From: Silurus meridionalis
Lineage: Eukaryota; Chordata; Actinopteri; Siluriformes; Siluridae
Direction: 5' to 3'
Length of the DNA stretch: 64,000 bases
Assembly: GCF_014805685.1 (NCBI RefSeq)
Contig: NC_060896.1
Span: 19,982,777-20,046,776 of the forward strand
Positions 1-64,000 of this stretch are shown piece by piece. A program made the position numbers and the translations under genes. The notes under the pieces are model-generated. The model ran no database searches, was not told the origin of the DNA, and saw nothing but the letters and a program-made list of their open reading frames with translations. Every line of letters begins with the position of its first letter. The first letter of the stretch is position 1.

Positions 1-169
1 CATCCTTGTTATTTGTTACAGTAAATGTAATAGTTTTTATCAAGAATCAACTTTATTATCCAATCACGTGTCTCGAGGGGCTTCAGAATTTGCATAGAAC
101 AGTGCACGAAGCCAAAACACTTCCAGTCAGAACGACACAGTTATGCAGGCAGACACATATTGTTAGATA

Positions 170-385
170 CGTAATGGACAAAAAGTGTTTGGACACCTGA
201 GGACACTAGAGGCACGCAATCGCATATTACATTGAGTGGAAGATCTTGAGGGACCTGCTATAGAGCTCTGGCCTCAACCTTATTGAAGACCTTTGCGATG
301 AATTGGCACGAGACCCGCAACATCGGCCTCCTGGGAATCGTATGCTCGGGTGTCCACAAACTTTTGTCCATATAGTGTGGATGTA
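170..385 (+). repeat. Degenerate Tc1-derived dispersed repeat (family A), copy 1
   Basis: Contains the block ggacctgctatagagctctg, followed by remnants reading like the end of a Tc1 transposase (NPIE...DELE region), and ends in tgtccacaaacttttgtcca, a terminal-repeat-like end. The same block recurs near 1430, 16830, 21000 and 38500. Interrupted by stops in all frames; no coding capacity. Confidence 0.7.
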
Positions 386-439
386 AAATAATTAAATATA
401 GAAACAGGAAATGGTAAGCAGAAAAGCTTTTTAGAGCAC

Positions 440-625
440 ACACCATGCCAAACCTTGACATGAACCGACCACAGGAAGAGATTCCCACATCAGGGTTCAC
501 TCCTGTCATTCCTGTTGGAATATGAGGCTGAAGATGGCATTGAGTCACTGAAACTAGACAGCTGAAGATTGGAGAGATGTCACGTAGTGTTTTTTTTCCC
601 CTCCAGTCCATTTCAGTGAGCTGAC
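440..625 (+). repeat. Short Tc1-like remnant upstream of pdcd10
   Basis: The segment around 550-580 (actagacagctgaagattgg) resembles a common Tc1-like transposase stretch of fish. It is short and heavily decayed, so this is a weak assignment. The rest of 1-857 shows no gene; no serpini1 exon, the usual head-to-head neighbour of PDCD10, is visible. Confidence 0.35.
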
Positions 626-887
626 ATTTATTCAAGGTTTTTTTTTTTTATTTATTTTATTGTGTCTCCCTCTGTATAACATCTTTCATGTCAGACACGT
701 AAACATGTGCTCAGCCACCGGCAGAAGAAAATTCTAATTGCAGTTGAAAATGATACATGATTACACCATAATAAATACCCCTTTTTCCTCTCTTTTTTAT
801 GGATGGGTAGAAATCACTAATAATGACTAGTGTGTGTGTGTGTGTCCCGTTTTTCAGTTCGCAGACGTGGCTTCGGCTTGACTGAGC

Positions 888-938
888 ATGCTCAGGAGTG
901 AATGAACCCCCGCCCGTCGTCACATTGCCACGACAACG

Positions 939-958
<20 letters not shown>
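888..958 (+). promoter_or_regulatory. pdcd10: Two upstream ORFs in the pdcd10 5' leader
   Basis: ATG at 888 opens a five-codon ORF ending TGA 903-905. ATG at 902 opens an 18-codon ORF ending TAA 956-958 that overlaps the pdcd10 start at 939 in another frame. The first upstream ATG sits in the perfect 12-bp palindrome TGAGCATGCTCA (883-894). Both are in the mRNA only if the exon starts at or before 888, as the acceptor at 857 suggests. Confidence 0.5.
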
Positions 959-9972
<9,014 letters not shown>

Positions 9973-10373
9973 GAGATTGATTCCGCCTTCATTTTTAAAA
10001 ATACAATATAAGCTTCATGTGAACATGGAAAAATGTTAGGGACTGTAATTTATTAATCTAATGGGTCAATTACTTTGGGATAGTCAGAGTCTGAGTTCTA
10101 ATTTTCTTTAATAGCTGGGTAAAGAGCCAAGATTTTTTTTTCATGCCATTTTTTTAATTCTTTTTTTTATTTATACATTTTATTCCTCCTCATCATCTTT
10201 CAGTCCAAGTCTCCATTCGGGTGTTTTAACGGCAAACATTTCCAGTCATCAGTGGAAAGAAGAGCTGATGTTCACTCTCTACTGGACTTTTCCGGTCCTG
10301 TCTTGTCTTATCCTCGGAACCCTGGAGAAAGACAACGGGATTATATATTTAATAAATATTTGGTAGCAGGAAT
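9973..10373 (+). other. pdcd10: pdcd10 3' UTR with candidate poly(A) signal
   Basis: The unique sequence after the stop codon runs to an AATAAA at 10351-10356. A second AATAAA lies at 10602-10607, so a longer 3' UTR is possible. The poly(A) site itself is inferred. Confidence 0.55.
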
Positions 10374-10892
10374 ATAAAAATAAATAGACTGCATATTGTC
10401 TACAATTTTCTTGTCTTCTACTTTTTTAATACATTATTTGGATTTGGTGGTGTTTCCGGACTTCTAGCATTGCTACAATTTATATATCGGAAATTCTATA
10501 CTTTCATTTATTGTCAGTAACAGCTTTATGGTTGTGGAGTCTCTAGAACATTTATATATAATGTACAACATCACATGAATACGAATGTGTTTTTTATTTT
10601 TAATAAATTCGCAAAGATTTCAAACAAACTTCTATTCATGTTGTCAATATTGTGTTTAGGGTTTTGAGGAAAAAAAATATTGAATTTAATCCTTTTTGGA
10701 ATAAGGCTGTAACAACAAAATGTGCTTTTACAAGCATTTCCAACAATTTAATTTTTATTGTTAATAGGAACAAATATTACCCTAACTGCTAGTTGATGTT
10801 TTTAAGCCATTGGAAGCCATGTTGTCCAGTTAGTATGCTTCTTTAATCGTTTTCTTTTTTATCTGAAGCTAGAAAAGTATTTTATTAAGTGT

Positions 10893-11320
10893 TTCTAGAG
10901 CAGAGATGCACAAACAAGGACTCTCAGGCCAAAGTTGGCCTGTGGTGGCCTTTGATTAGGCCAGTCATACCTTATATGTGAAAAGAAAAAAAGAGCCAAT
11001 CGGAAAAACAATAACCAACTTCATGTATCTCATTAGAGGTTACTGAATAGCAGTTTTTGGCATTGAAATCAACAATAAATTAGATTGTTTTCATCATACT
11101 GTAAGTTTCACTGAACTACAATGTTGAAAATATAATTGCATTTGTTAAGCAGATTACAGAGTAATAGTTTCCATTTAATTATTTCTAAATATAAAATCAT
11201 AAATGAGGAACAATGGTGACTTTAATTGTAATATAATGTGTGGTATAATGCAACAGTTTTTTGGTCAAGTTTGATTTTTGGCTTTTTGTAGGAAAATATT
11301 TGGGAATCTCTGCTCTAGAT
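10893..11320. mobile_element. hAT-type MITE with TCTAGA target-site duplication
   Basis: Ends are CAGAGATGCACAAAC (10901) and the reverse complement CAGAGATTCCCAAAT (ending 11312), flanked by ttctagag (10893-10900) and ctctagat (11313-11320). The shared TCTAGA core fits the nTCTAGAn 8-bp target preference known for Charlie-like hAT elements. About 412 bp, AT-rich, no ORF: a non-autonomous element. Confidence 0.75.
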
Positions 11321-11339
11321 TATAGGGCTCTGTAAAATA

Positions 11340-11890
11340 TTCTATTCAATTCATTTTTATTTGTGTAGCGCTTTTAACCATGAACATTGTCTCAAAGCAG
11401 CTTTACACAGATAATGTGGTGAAAAGGAACATCTTAATTCTTTATTAGTGTAAGTTTGACCCTGGTGAGGAAGCTGGTGGCGACTGTGGCAAGGAAAAAA
11501 CCCCCAAGATGGCATAAGGAAGAAACCTTGAAAGGAACCAGACTCAAGAGGGAACCCAACCTCATCTGGGTTGCACCGAATGTCCATTTATAGCAGATAA
11601 ACGATGTTGCGGGCTTCAGTGGTGATAATCAGAAGCAAACTGTAATCCTGAGTCAGTGTAGGAGATTGTTGACATCAACTACAGTCCAAATCCATCCTCA
11701 AAGCTCCCGTTTTTACTCCTGAATTTCATGGAACCACCCAAGGCGTTGAAGAGAAACCGTCCCCAGCTGTACAGAGTGACCTCCAGTCGAAGATAACACT
11801 ATCCAGAGGCACGAAGTGGAAAGATCTACTGAAGGAACAGTGGTCAATGGAACCTCAGGAGCATGTTAAACTCGTGAGAGAGAGAAGAGG
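11340..11890. repeat. Common fish dispersed repeat
   Basis: Starts with a segment like ttcaattcatttttatttgt and includes gaagaaaccttgaaaggaac, both familiar from a high-copy repeat of many teleosts. No intact ORF. I cannot name the class with certainty. Confidence 0.5.
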
Positions 11891-12784
11891 GGTGACAGGA
11901 AGAGAAGGATATGGATTATGTGTCCTTATTGTTGTATGAAAGTTAAGGACACTGTCTAGTAAATGTATTTTAGTTTTTTTTTATTAGACATTGTTACTTT
12001 CTACATAGCAGTTTTCCTAAACAAGATCATACATGTAGTTGTCATAGTTAATAATCAGATATAATAGTACAATAAGCTTCACTGACTATAAGGCTTCAGC
12101 TCCGGTAGCAGATAATTCCCTAAAACAATAGGACAATTTGTAATCTAGACCACATCTAGGTTATTTCTGGGAAAATAAAAATGCCTGCTACAGGAATGCA
12201 GCTTATACAACATAGCAATGAATATTCAGAGTGGAGGATTTAAAGAGGCGTATCTCATTGCCCGGAATGACTTCTAGCCTGAATAAAGTATAGTGGACAT
12301 CATCTTTTACCCAAAGAATTTGATAGAAACGCGTCATGGTGTCCCTTATCTCATTTATATTTTTAATTACTGAAAAGCTCCTGTTTTAAAATGGATATTG
12401 AATTAAATGTCTGTGACCTGATTTGAAACATTATCTTCACGCATGAAAGTGCTGATCAGTTAATTATTTTTTATCTCGGACCATTAAATAATGTGTAGAA
12501 ATCAGAGTCACAAATGATCCCGGAGGGTTTGCGCCGTGGGAAAATGAATTGTTTTGGCTCTATTGCTCTCCTTGAAATATAGTTTTGTTAAGAAGATATG
12601 ATTGGGGTCAGAAGACTGGGTCCAAACTCAGTGACTACGTCATTGGGCAAATTGATGAATGAGTCAATATCCAGTGTTGTTAAAAGAAAACAACAATTAA
12701 AAGTAGCTTTGGAAATGCACATCCAACAATGATAATTGTTTCTTGTGAATTTTTATGATAAACGAAACTTTATACCAGCAGGCA

Positions 12785-12890
<106 letters not shown>

Positions 12891-12896
12891 ATCAAC

Positions 12897-13370
12897 ACAC
12901 AGAGCTTTGAGAAAGTATTGAGACCCCCTTTAATTTTTTCAATTTTATGTTGCAGCTTGATACTACAATCATTCAAATAAAGTTTTTTCCCCCTATAAAT
13001 CTACTCAGTACCCCATGATGACAAAGTAAAAACTACATTCTAAAAAGAGAAACCTGAAATATCACATGTATGTCAGCATTAAGTGCTTTTTCTTCTAAAA
13101 TATCACGTATGTAAGTATTCAGACCCTCTGTAACAACCCTTAAAAATGAGCTCAGGTGCCTTCCAAATCTCTTGATCGTTGCTACGATGTTTCTACACCT
13201 TAATTCTAATTAGCTCTTTGTAGTGTAATAAATAAAATCATCCAGATACAAGCCAATTCTGTTATAAACCATCAGAATGGGGAATAAAGTGATCTCACCA
13301 TGGAAGGATTGTTAAGATTTTCACATACAGTCTCTAGAGATAACTTTTAAAAAAATATACCAATGCTTTC
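12897..13370. repeat. Tc1-like terminal region remnant
   Basis: Starts cagagctttgagaaagtatt and continues with text typical of Tc1-like terminal inverted repeats (a second aagtattcagaccct at 13,110). Only one end is recognisable and there is no transposase frame. Confidence 0.5.
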
Positions 13371-13433
13371 ATGATTAGAGAGTAGAGAAAGAGAAGCTTC
13401 TATAACTCAAGGTAACCTCTTTGTACAATTTAA

Positions 13434-13620
13434 GCGGTACATATTAGTTTAGTGGATAGATGTTAGACTTCTGATTGGAAGATTATTGGTTCAAACCCAG
13501 CACCACAAGCTGCGACCATTGGGCCCTTGAGCAAGGCCCTTAATCCTTAATTGCTAAATTGCTAAGGGAAGTTGTTCTGATTAAGGGTGTCCTCAGATTG
13601 CTTGGTGGATATAGCCTTAC
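13434..13620 (+). repeat. tRNA-derived SINE remnant
   Basis: A-box-like tagtttagtggatagatgtt and B-box-like ggttcaaaccc stand at SINE spacing, followed by ttgagcaaggcccttaatcc, a phrase shared by common fish tRNA-SINEs. 5' and 3' ends are blurred. Confidence 0.65.
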
Positions 13621-13739
13621 CAAAACTACACACTTAAAGACAGGACAAATGTTGGTCTACTGAATCTTGATTTCTGCTCAGACAAAAAGATTGATTTGAA
13701 TAAGAATTTGGTCCCGGCAACATGAATCAATGGACTTAA

Positions 13740-14215
13740 CCTGCCTTGTTTAAACAGTCCAGTCCTGGTGGAGGCGCTGTAATGTTGTGAGGAATTGACA
13801 CACTTTGGGCTAATCAATCGTCACTCAAATACCACAACCTATTTAAGTATTGTTGCATCTCTTTATGGCCACAAGTTATCCTTCCTCTAATAGCTACATC
13901 CAGCATGATAACACAAAACAAAAGTCATCTTAAACTGGTCTCATGCACATAACACTGGGTTAAGGGTTATTCAGTGGCCTTCCTAGTCCCTGATCTGAAT
14001 CCAATAGAGCACATTTGGGATGTAGTAGAATGGGAGCATGAAATTGCTCTTGAAAAATGTACACTATCTCCGTGATGATGTCACATCAACATGACCAGAA
14101 TCCCAAATCCATTTTTGCAATATTCTGTAGAATCCATGCTATAAAGTACTAGAGCTGTTTTGAGAGCAACGTAAGATCCTACCCAGTATTAGTGTAATAA
14201 ATTGTTCAGTGTGTG
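13740..14215 (+). repeat. Degenerate Tc1-like transposase remnant
   Basis: Around 13,975-14,050 one can read a Tc1 C-terminal signature (PDLNPIEHIW-like: cctgatctgaatccaataga) in the + direction, broken by stops. It ends near ttgttcagtgtgtgtg at 14,200. Confidence 0.6.
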
Positions 14216-14461
14216 TGTAGGATGGTACTGATCAGAACCTCGTACTATTAACAAGAGCTTATTTTTTGTCTACCATCAGCCTGCTAGCACTCAGACTTCG
14301 CTTGATTGCCGCTGCCCTGAGTCAACTTTCCGATTTATTTTTCTATTTAAAATTTTCTCTAACAGTATTGCATCAGCTTCACCCTCAGGTGCGAGTTAAA
14401 AAAAGTGCCTGTTACATAATTCATTCATTCATCAGTAACTGCTTTATTTTGATTAAGTAAG

Positions 14462-14900
14462 ATTGGGTGGACTTCTGATCAGAAATCTTCGATCATGAGT
14501 TCAAATCCCACAAAATTTCCCTGACTGCTCAGTTGTATAAATAAGTTACTCTGGATAAGTGTTTCTTACTAGGTCTAAATGCCATAAATACCAAATAAAC
14601 AATAAACAACAAAATACCAGGTTTGTGTTGGAGTCTATTCAGGGAAAACTGGGTGGTGGAGCACACTGGAATACACTCAGGATGTGCTGCTTGTGACACA
14701 ACAGACAGGGTGCCACTATAAATGGGAAATGCAAAGCACACATACATTCACACCTAGAGGCAATCCACCTGCTGGCATGTTTTTGGGAGTTTGGAGGAAA
14801 TTGAAGAACCCAGTGAAAACTCACATGAACACGGGATGAACGTGGGAAACTCGACACAGCCAGTAATCTCAGCTCAAGATCAAGGGTCTTGGGTGTACCA
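14462..14900. repeat. SINE tail and dispersed repeat remnants
   Basis: 14,462-14,580 reads like the middle and tail of a fish tRNA-SINE (gttcaaatccca, ttactctggataagtg). 14,620-14,900 resembles a common fish repeat with the phrase tttggaggaaatt.aagaacc. Both decayed. Confidence 0.45.
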
Positions 14901-16609
14901 GCTGTTGCTACTCTATGTAAAGTTGTGTCAATGAAAAAAAAAAAAGCAGCAGTCATGTAACTGTCTGGAAAAGTTACGCATATGATGCTTCAGGGAAGTG
15001 AAAAAGATACATAGCTCTCAGCCTCATAATGTGATTTGTCAGACATGATCTCTAGCTTGAAAGACCTGTTTTGTGTATAATAAGTCTACTCTTAAGGACC
15101 CTTAATATCATTGTTAAATAGCTGATCAAGTAAAGACAACTGAAAGTATGACTGGAAAGGTGTGTGTAAGTGACAATTAAGAGTATTTTATATAAAATAT
15201 AGTGCTGAGCTTTGTGTGTAAATGCAGCGCTAATGGGTTTCCGGGGTGATGGTTTGTTATGGTGTGTGTGTGTGTGTTAGTGGCGAGAGAGAAAATAAAG
15301 CTTTTGTTCTCACTGAAGCCCTGGACAACAATTGTTTAAAGCCCTCGAGAGCCAGGAAAGCGAGAGATGTGGAAACTGTAATAAAACTCTTTCCCCGTTG
15401 CCTCTCTCCAGTGTGTGTATGTGTGTGTGTGTGTTGGGGAAAAATGCGCCCCAGGCTCAGATAAGCTTTTCTCTAGTGTCCAATCTGTGAAAAGAGGAAT
15501 GGCTTGGACGCATAAACACGTCCTCGTCTCGGTCCCTTGTTGCCTGGAGACCTGGATGGGCTTTAAAAGAGAAAGATCATAAAAGAAAAGTGTTGTGTAG
15601 ATGTGTGTATGTGTGTGGCATCTGTTTCGATTAACCACCAGCAGTGCTACAACTCAAGACGACTTCTCTCGGTTCTTGCAGGACTTTTTCCTCTGTCTGT
15701 TTCTTAGAACTCCACTTAGTGTTGTAGAGAATTTTAAAGGAGTTTATATCCCCACATGCCCAACACCCAAACTTTTTTGAGCCTTTTTGCTAAAGAGCCT
15801 TGTGAGAAGCTTTCATGTGCTGGACCCACTTCACACAAAGAGTGATAGGTAGGGATTTTTTTTATGTCACTTTAGAATTCATTGATTTCTATTGATGTTT
15901 TTTTTCAAATGAATTGTGTCACAATGAGACAATCTATATCCGTAGCTGATTCTTTGTTGCATAGAATTTAATGACAGTAATCAAAATGCGTAACATGGCA
16001 CTATTCATTGGTGCTTATTGTAAAAATAACCCGTGTGCCACTTGACCCTGATTGTTGTGATATTCTTAGTGTAATCTCCAACAGCATTTCCCCCATATTT
16101 CTGTTGCTCTGATCCTTTATAACCTCATTACGCACATATAAATCTGGTGTGTTCTTTTTCTATATTTTTTTTATAACTCTAAATTTGGCTTTTCACACAT
16201 AACATCTAATATCATAGGTGTAGCTTCAGTTTTGAAACATTCAGTTTAATAAACACAATAACAGAACAATGTGATGGTTGAAAAGTACTTTAACATGCAC
16301 TTTACAGTTTGTTAGAAAGAAAAGGGAAAGTAAAGAAATAAGCTTGATTTCCATAAAAACTACAGCTTTTTATTAAACCTTACATTATGCTTGTCTTTGC
16401 CACAATATCACACTGTAACAATCTTTAAACATTAATTAATTTTATTATGTGTAATTTAAGCAGCAAAGCATACAGGAAAAGAAATCTTGAAATCCTAGTT
16501 CTATTTTAAGTTCTAGTAGCTTGGATATGAGAGGTTTATCACGAAGGAGACTTTCAGAGAAATGTAAGCGTGTGAAGGATTTATAAAATTTTTTCAGATA
16601 ATGGTTGGA

Positions 16610-17080
16610 TAATATTTTAGAAAATAGGTATTGGGATGCCTGAGTTTTCCAACCATCTGTGCTTCTTCCCCAAACCATTACCACAAAGTCAAAGGTAGAT
16701 AATTTACTGTTTCTGCTTTGACTTGAACTAGGAGAAATAAACTTGTTCTAGCACTACAATATCCCTGTGCACAGAGCTAGCTTCATGAAGATATGGTTTA
16801 AAAAGGAATAGAATGGATTTGATTGGACTGCTATAGAGCTCTGATTTCAATCCGATTGAACACTTCTAGGATGAATTGGAACACTGAATGTACCCCAAAC
16901 CTCCTCATCACATGTCAGTATCTAATTTGTATCTGAATGATCACAAATCTCTACACAAGTACACTCCAAAATCTAGTGGAACATGTCATAAGAGTGAAGG
17001 TATTTGTGGGGATTAAATGTGAAATGTGACATTAAGCACACCTGAATCAAATGATCGGGTGTCCACAATCTATATGGTGT
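16610..17080 (+). repeat. Tc1-derived dispersed repeat (family A), copy 3
   Basis: Starts ggtattgggatgcctgagtt and ends tgtccacaatctatatggtg, with the central tggactgctatagagctctg. It has both recognisable ends and about 460 bp. Confidence 0.75.
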
Positions 17081-17258
17081 ATAAAGACTACACTTTCCAA
17101 AATTGGTGGGGATTCAATCAGACAATTTTAAAAAGGTTTCGAGGTCTGAACTGTTCAGATAAAATCTTATGCAGACCTTATGGATCTATAAAAACTAAAA
17201 ACCAACTACATATTCAACAATCTCTACATATCAACTGTTTATGCTTGGTGCTAGTAAT

Positions 17259-17472
17259 AAACTTTCTTTCGGCTTCTCCCATTAGGGGTCGTCACAGCGG
17301 ATCATCCGCATGTTTGATTTGGCACGTTTTTACGCTGGATGCCCTTCCTAACGCAACCCTCCCCATTTATCCGTGCTTGGGACCGGCACTAAGAGTGGCT
17401 GGGGTTGGTTCCCTGACCGGGGATGGAACCCGAGCCGTAGCGGTTCCTAACCACTAGACCACCAGGAACCCC
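17259..17472 (-). mobile_element. tRNA-derived SINE with LINE-like 3' tail
   Basis: Read on the minus strand it begins with an A box (tggtctagtggttaggaac) and a B-box-like ggttccatcc about 30 nt on, followed by a tRNA-unrelated body and a 3' end gacgacccctaatgggagaa then gccgaaagaaag. It is flanked by a perfect 18-bp duplication, ATGCTTGGTGCTAGTAAT, at 17241-17258 and 17473-17490. The 3' tail matches the 3' ends of two LINE fragments at 45.8 kb and 46.7 kb. No terminator or ORF of its own; the pol III boxes are the only promoter signals. Confidence 0.9.
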
Positions 17473-18724
17473 ATGCTTGGTGCTAGTAATATTTGCACTT
17501 TATTTGCATTGTACTCCAGTTCCAAAAGTTCTAAATCTTTTTTTCCCCAGCGCCTCAGTGCATAATTTCTGTCTACATCTAGGAACAGTTAACTCGATAT
17601 TCTTTGCATTAAAACCAAAAAGTATTCTGCATCTGGCTGTTGCATTTGAATAACAGAAAGTCATATAAAATGATCATTCCTGCATAATACATACTATATT
17701 ACATTTTGAATCACAGCCTCAGTGATTCCTGATATATATACCTCTGAGAAACCTTATGATTCATGGTATTAAAACAATATTAAATCTAATATGTGTGTAT
17801 CTACGGCACGTTTTCTTACATCCAAGCACACATTTGATGACTAGGGACAATTAAATGGCTTAAAAAAACTCTAGGTTTTCCATCTCCGACTATGAGCTGA
17901 TGTTCCATGGCACACTCCTAAATATATACACCCTTTGGCTATACTAATGTTCCTTTTTAAATAATAAATTAATATCTAATGCTTCCCTTTGAGAAAACAG
18001 AGGTACGGTCTCAGAATTTGTATGATGTTTTTTTAGAGAGAGAAGTGGGTCCTGATGTATGCTTCATCTAAAAATTAGGTTTACCAGTTAATTTCTTAGA
18101 AATGTATTTATAGATTTTCAAATGAAGCATGTGTTTGTGTTCTTATATGATCCTACTTTCAACATTGTCCATGTATTCAGTGGAAATTCTTTGGGAAATT
18201 GCTGCAGACCTGTTGTCCCTTTCTTAAAAAAAATAAAAAAGGATTGTACTGTATCCCCAGCATTATTCTTTCTCGGTGGTGATTCATCTTTCAGTCTAAA
18301 CCCTCTTCACAAGAGTTGCTGGTAAAAAGGCCGCTCTCAAAATTCATATTAAGCTTATTCCTCCTCTGAAGTCAGGCTTTTTAAGTTCCTTTGTAGATGT
18401 TTTTCTTTGCGGAGTTTTTGCTCGAAAGGGTCACTGCCAGGTCATTTTATTGGGTGCATCTCTTATCTGCATCTTAATTCTGTTCTAGTTTTAGTTGTTT
18501 ATTTTGTTACAAAAAAAACCCCTAATATGTGTAGATAATTCATAGAGATTTTATAATTACTCAAGGCATCCCAGCAGTCTGGATTCATTAACTCTCACCT
18601 CAGTGTTGCATCTCTGACTAATCCTGTGCTGGGTAGCAGAGTTGGTCTCTTTGTGAACTTTGCCTTTTTTACCCAAAGGAAATGCACACTTGTGTCCTCT
18701 AGGCTTTGATTGACAGCTAAAACC

Positions 18725-63975
<45,251 letters not shown>

Positions 63976-64000
63976 GTTAGTATGAAATAGCATGGCCTTT

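Noticed and set aside
1..857. Search for serpini1 first exon on the minus strand
   Set aside because: No serpin-like coding sequence seen; the region is repeat debris and AT-rich DNA.
17395..17475. A-box and B-box as a tRNA gene
   Set aside because: The B box is imperfect, no cloverleaf closes, and the element has SINE structure with target-site duplications.

Overview
This is a stretch of vertebrate nuclear genome, almost certainly from a ray-finned (teleost) fish. The intron-containing genes encode proteins close to vertebrate PDCD10 and WDR49. The non-coding DNA is AT-rich and packed with elements typical of fish: many Tc1-like transposons, hAT-type MITEs, tRNA-derived SINEs, L2-like LINEs, a DIRS retrotransposon and long (TA)n, (CA)n and (GATA)n microsatellites. 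The repeat spectrum would suit an otophysan such as a catfish, but I cannot fix the species from sequence alone.

Two protein-coding genes lie on the + strand. pdcd10 (CCM3) is complete in its coding part: seven exons from 939 to 9972, 210 codons plus stop, all splice phases consistent. wdr49 (WD-repeat protein with an EF-hand-like N-terminus) starts at 18725; fourteen phase-consistent exons (816 codons) are present, and the gene runs off the right edge after the donor at 63976. The two genes are also adjacent and co-oriented in mammals (PDCD10-WDR49 on human 3q26), which supports both identifications.

Layout: 1-857, old Tc1-like debris and the pdcd10 5' region; 858-10,360, pdcd10; 10.4-18.7 kb, intergenic DNA with a hAT MITE, SINEs, Tc1 remnants, one SINE with perfect target-site duplications and two sober-looking unique segments; 18.7-64 kb, wdr49. 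Its introns hold most of the mobile DNA. Intron 4 (15.7 kb) contains a Tc1-like copy followed 27 bp later by a full-length DIRS retrotransposon (27,471-33,151) with inverted terminal repeats and an internal complementary region; its genes are frameshifted. Intron 10 has a 1.5-kb Tc1-like transposon nested inside another TIR element. Intron 13 (9 kb) contains hAT-like MITEs, a 2.1-kb antisense L2-like LINE ending at a GATA microsatellite, and further LINE/Tc1 fragments.

The most distinctive object is the DIRS element: all its cis structures can be read directly, its two ITRs differ at only 2 of 142 positions, yet gag, RT and the tyrosine recombinase carry many frame breaks. No CRISPR, tRNA or rRNA genes were found. 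Nothing in the window requires an unknown biological system; the findings are transposon architecture, possible translational and transcriptional control sites of the two host genes, and candidate conserved non-coding segments.
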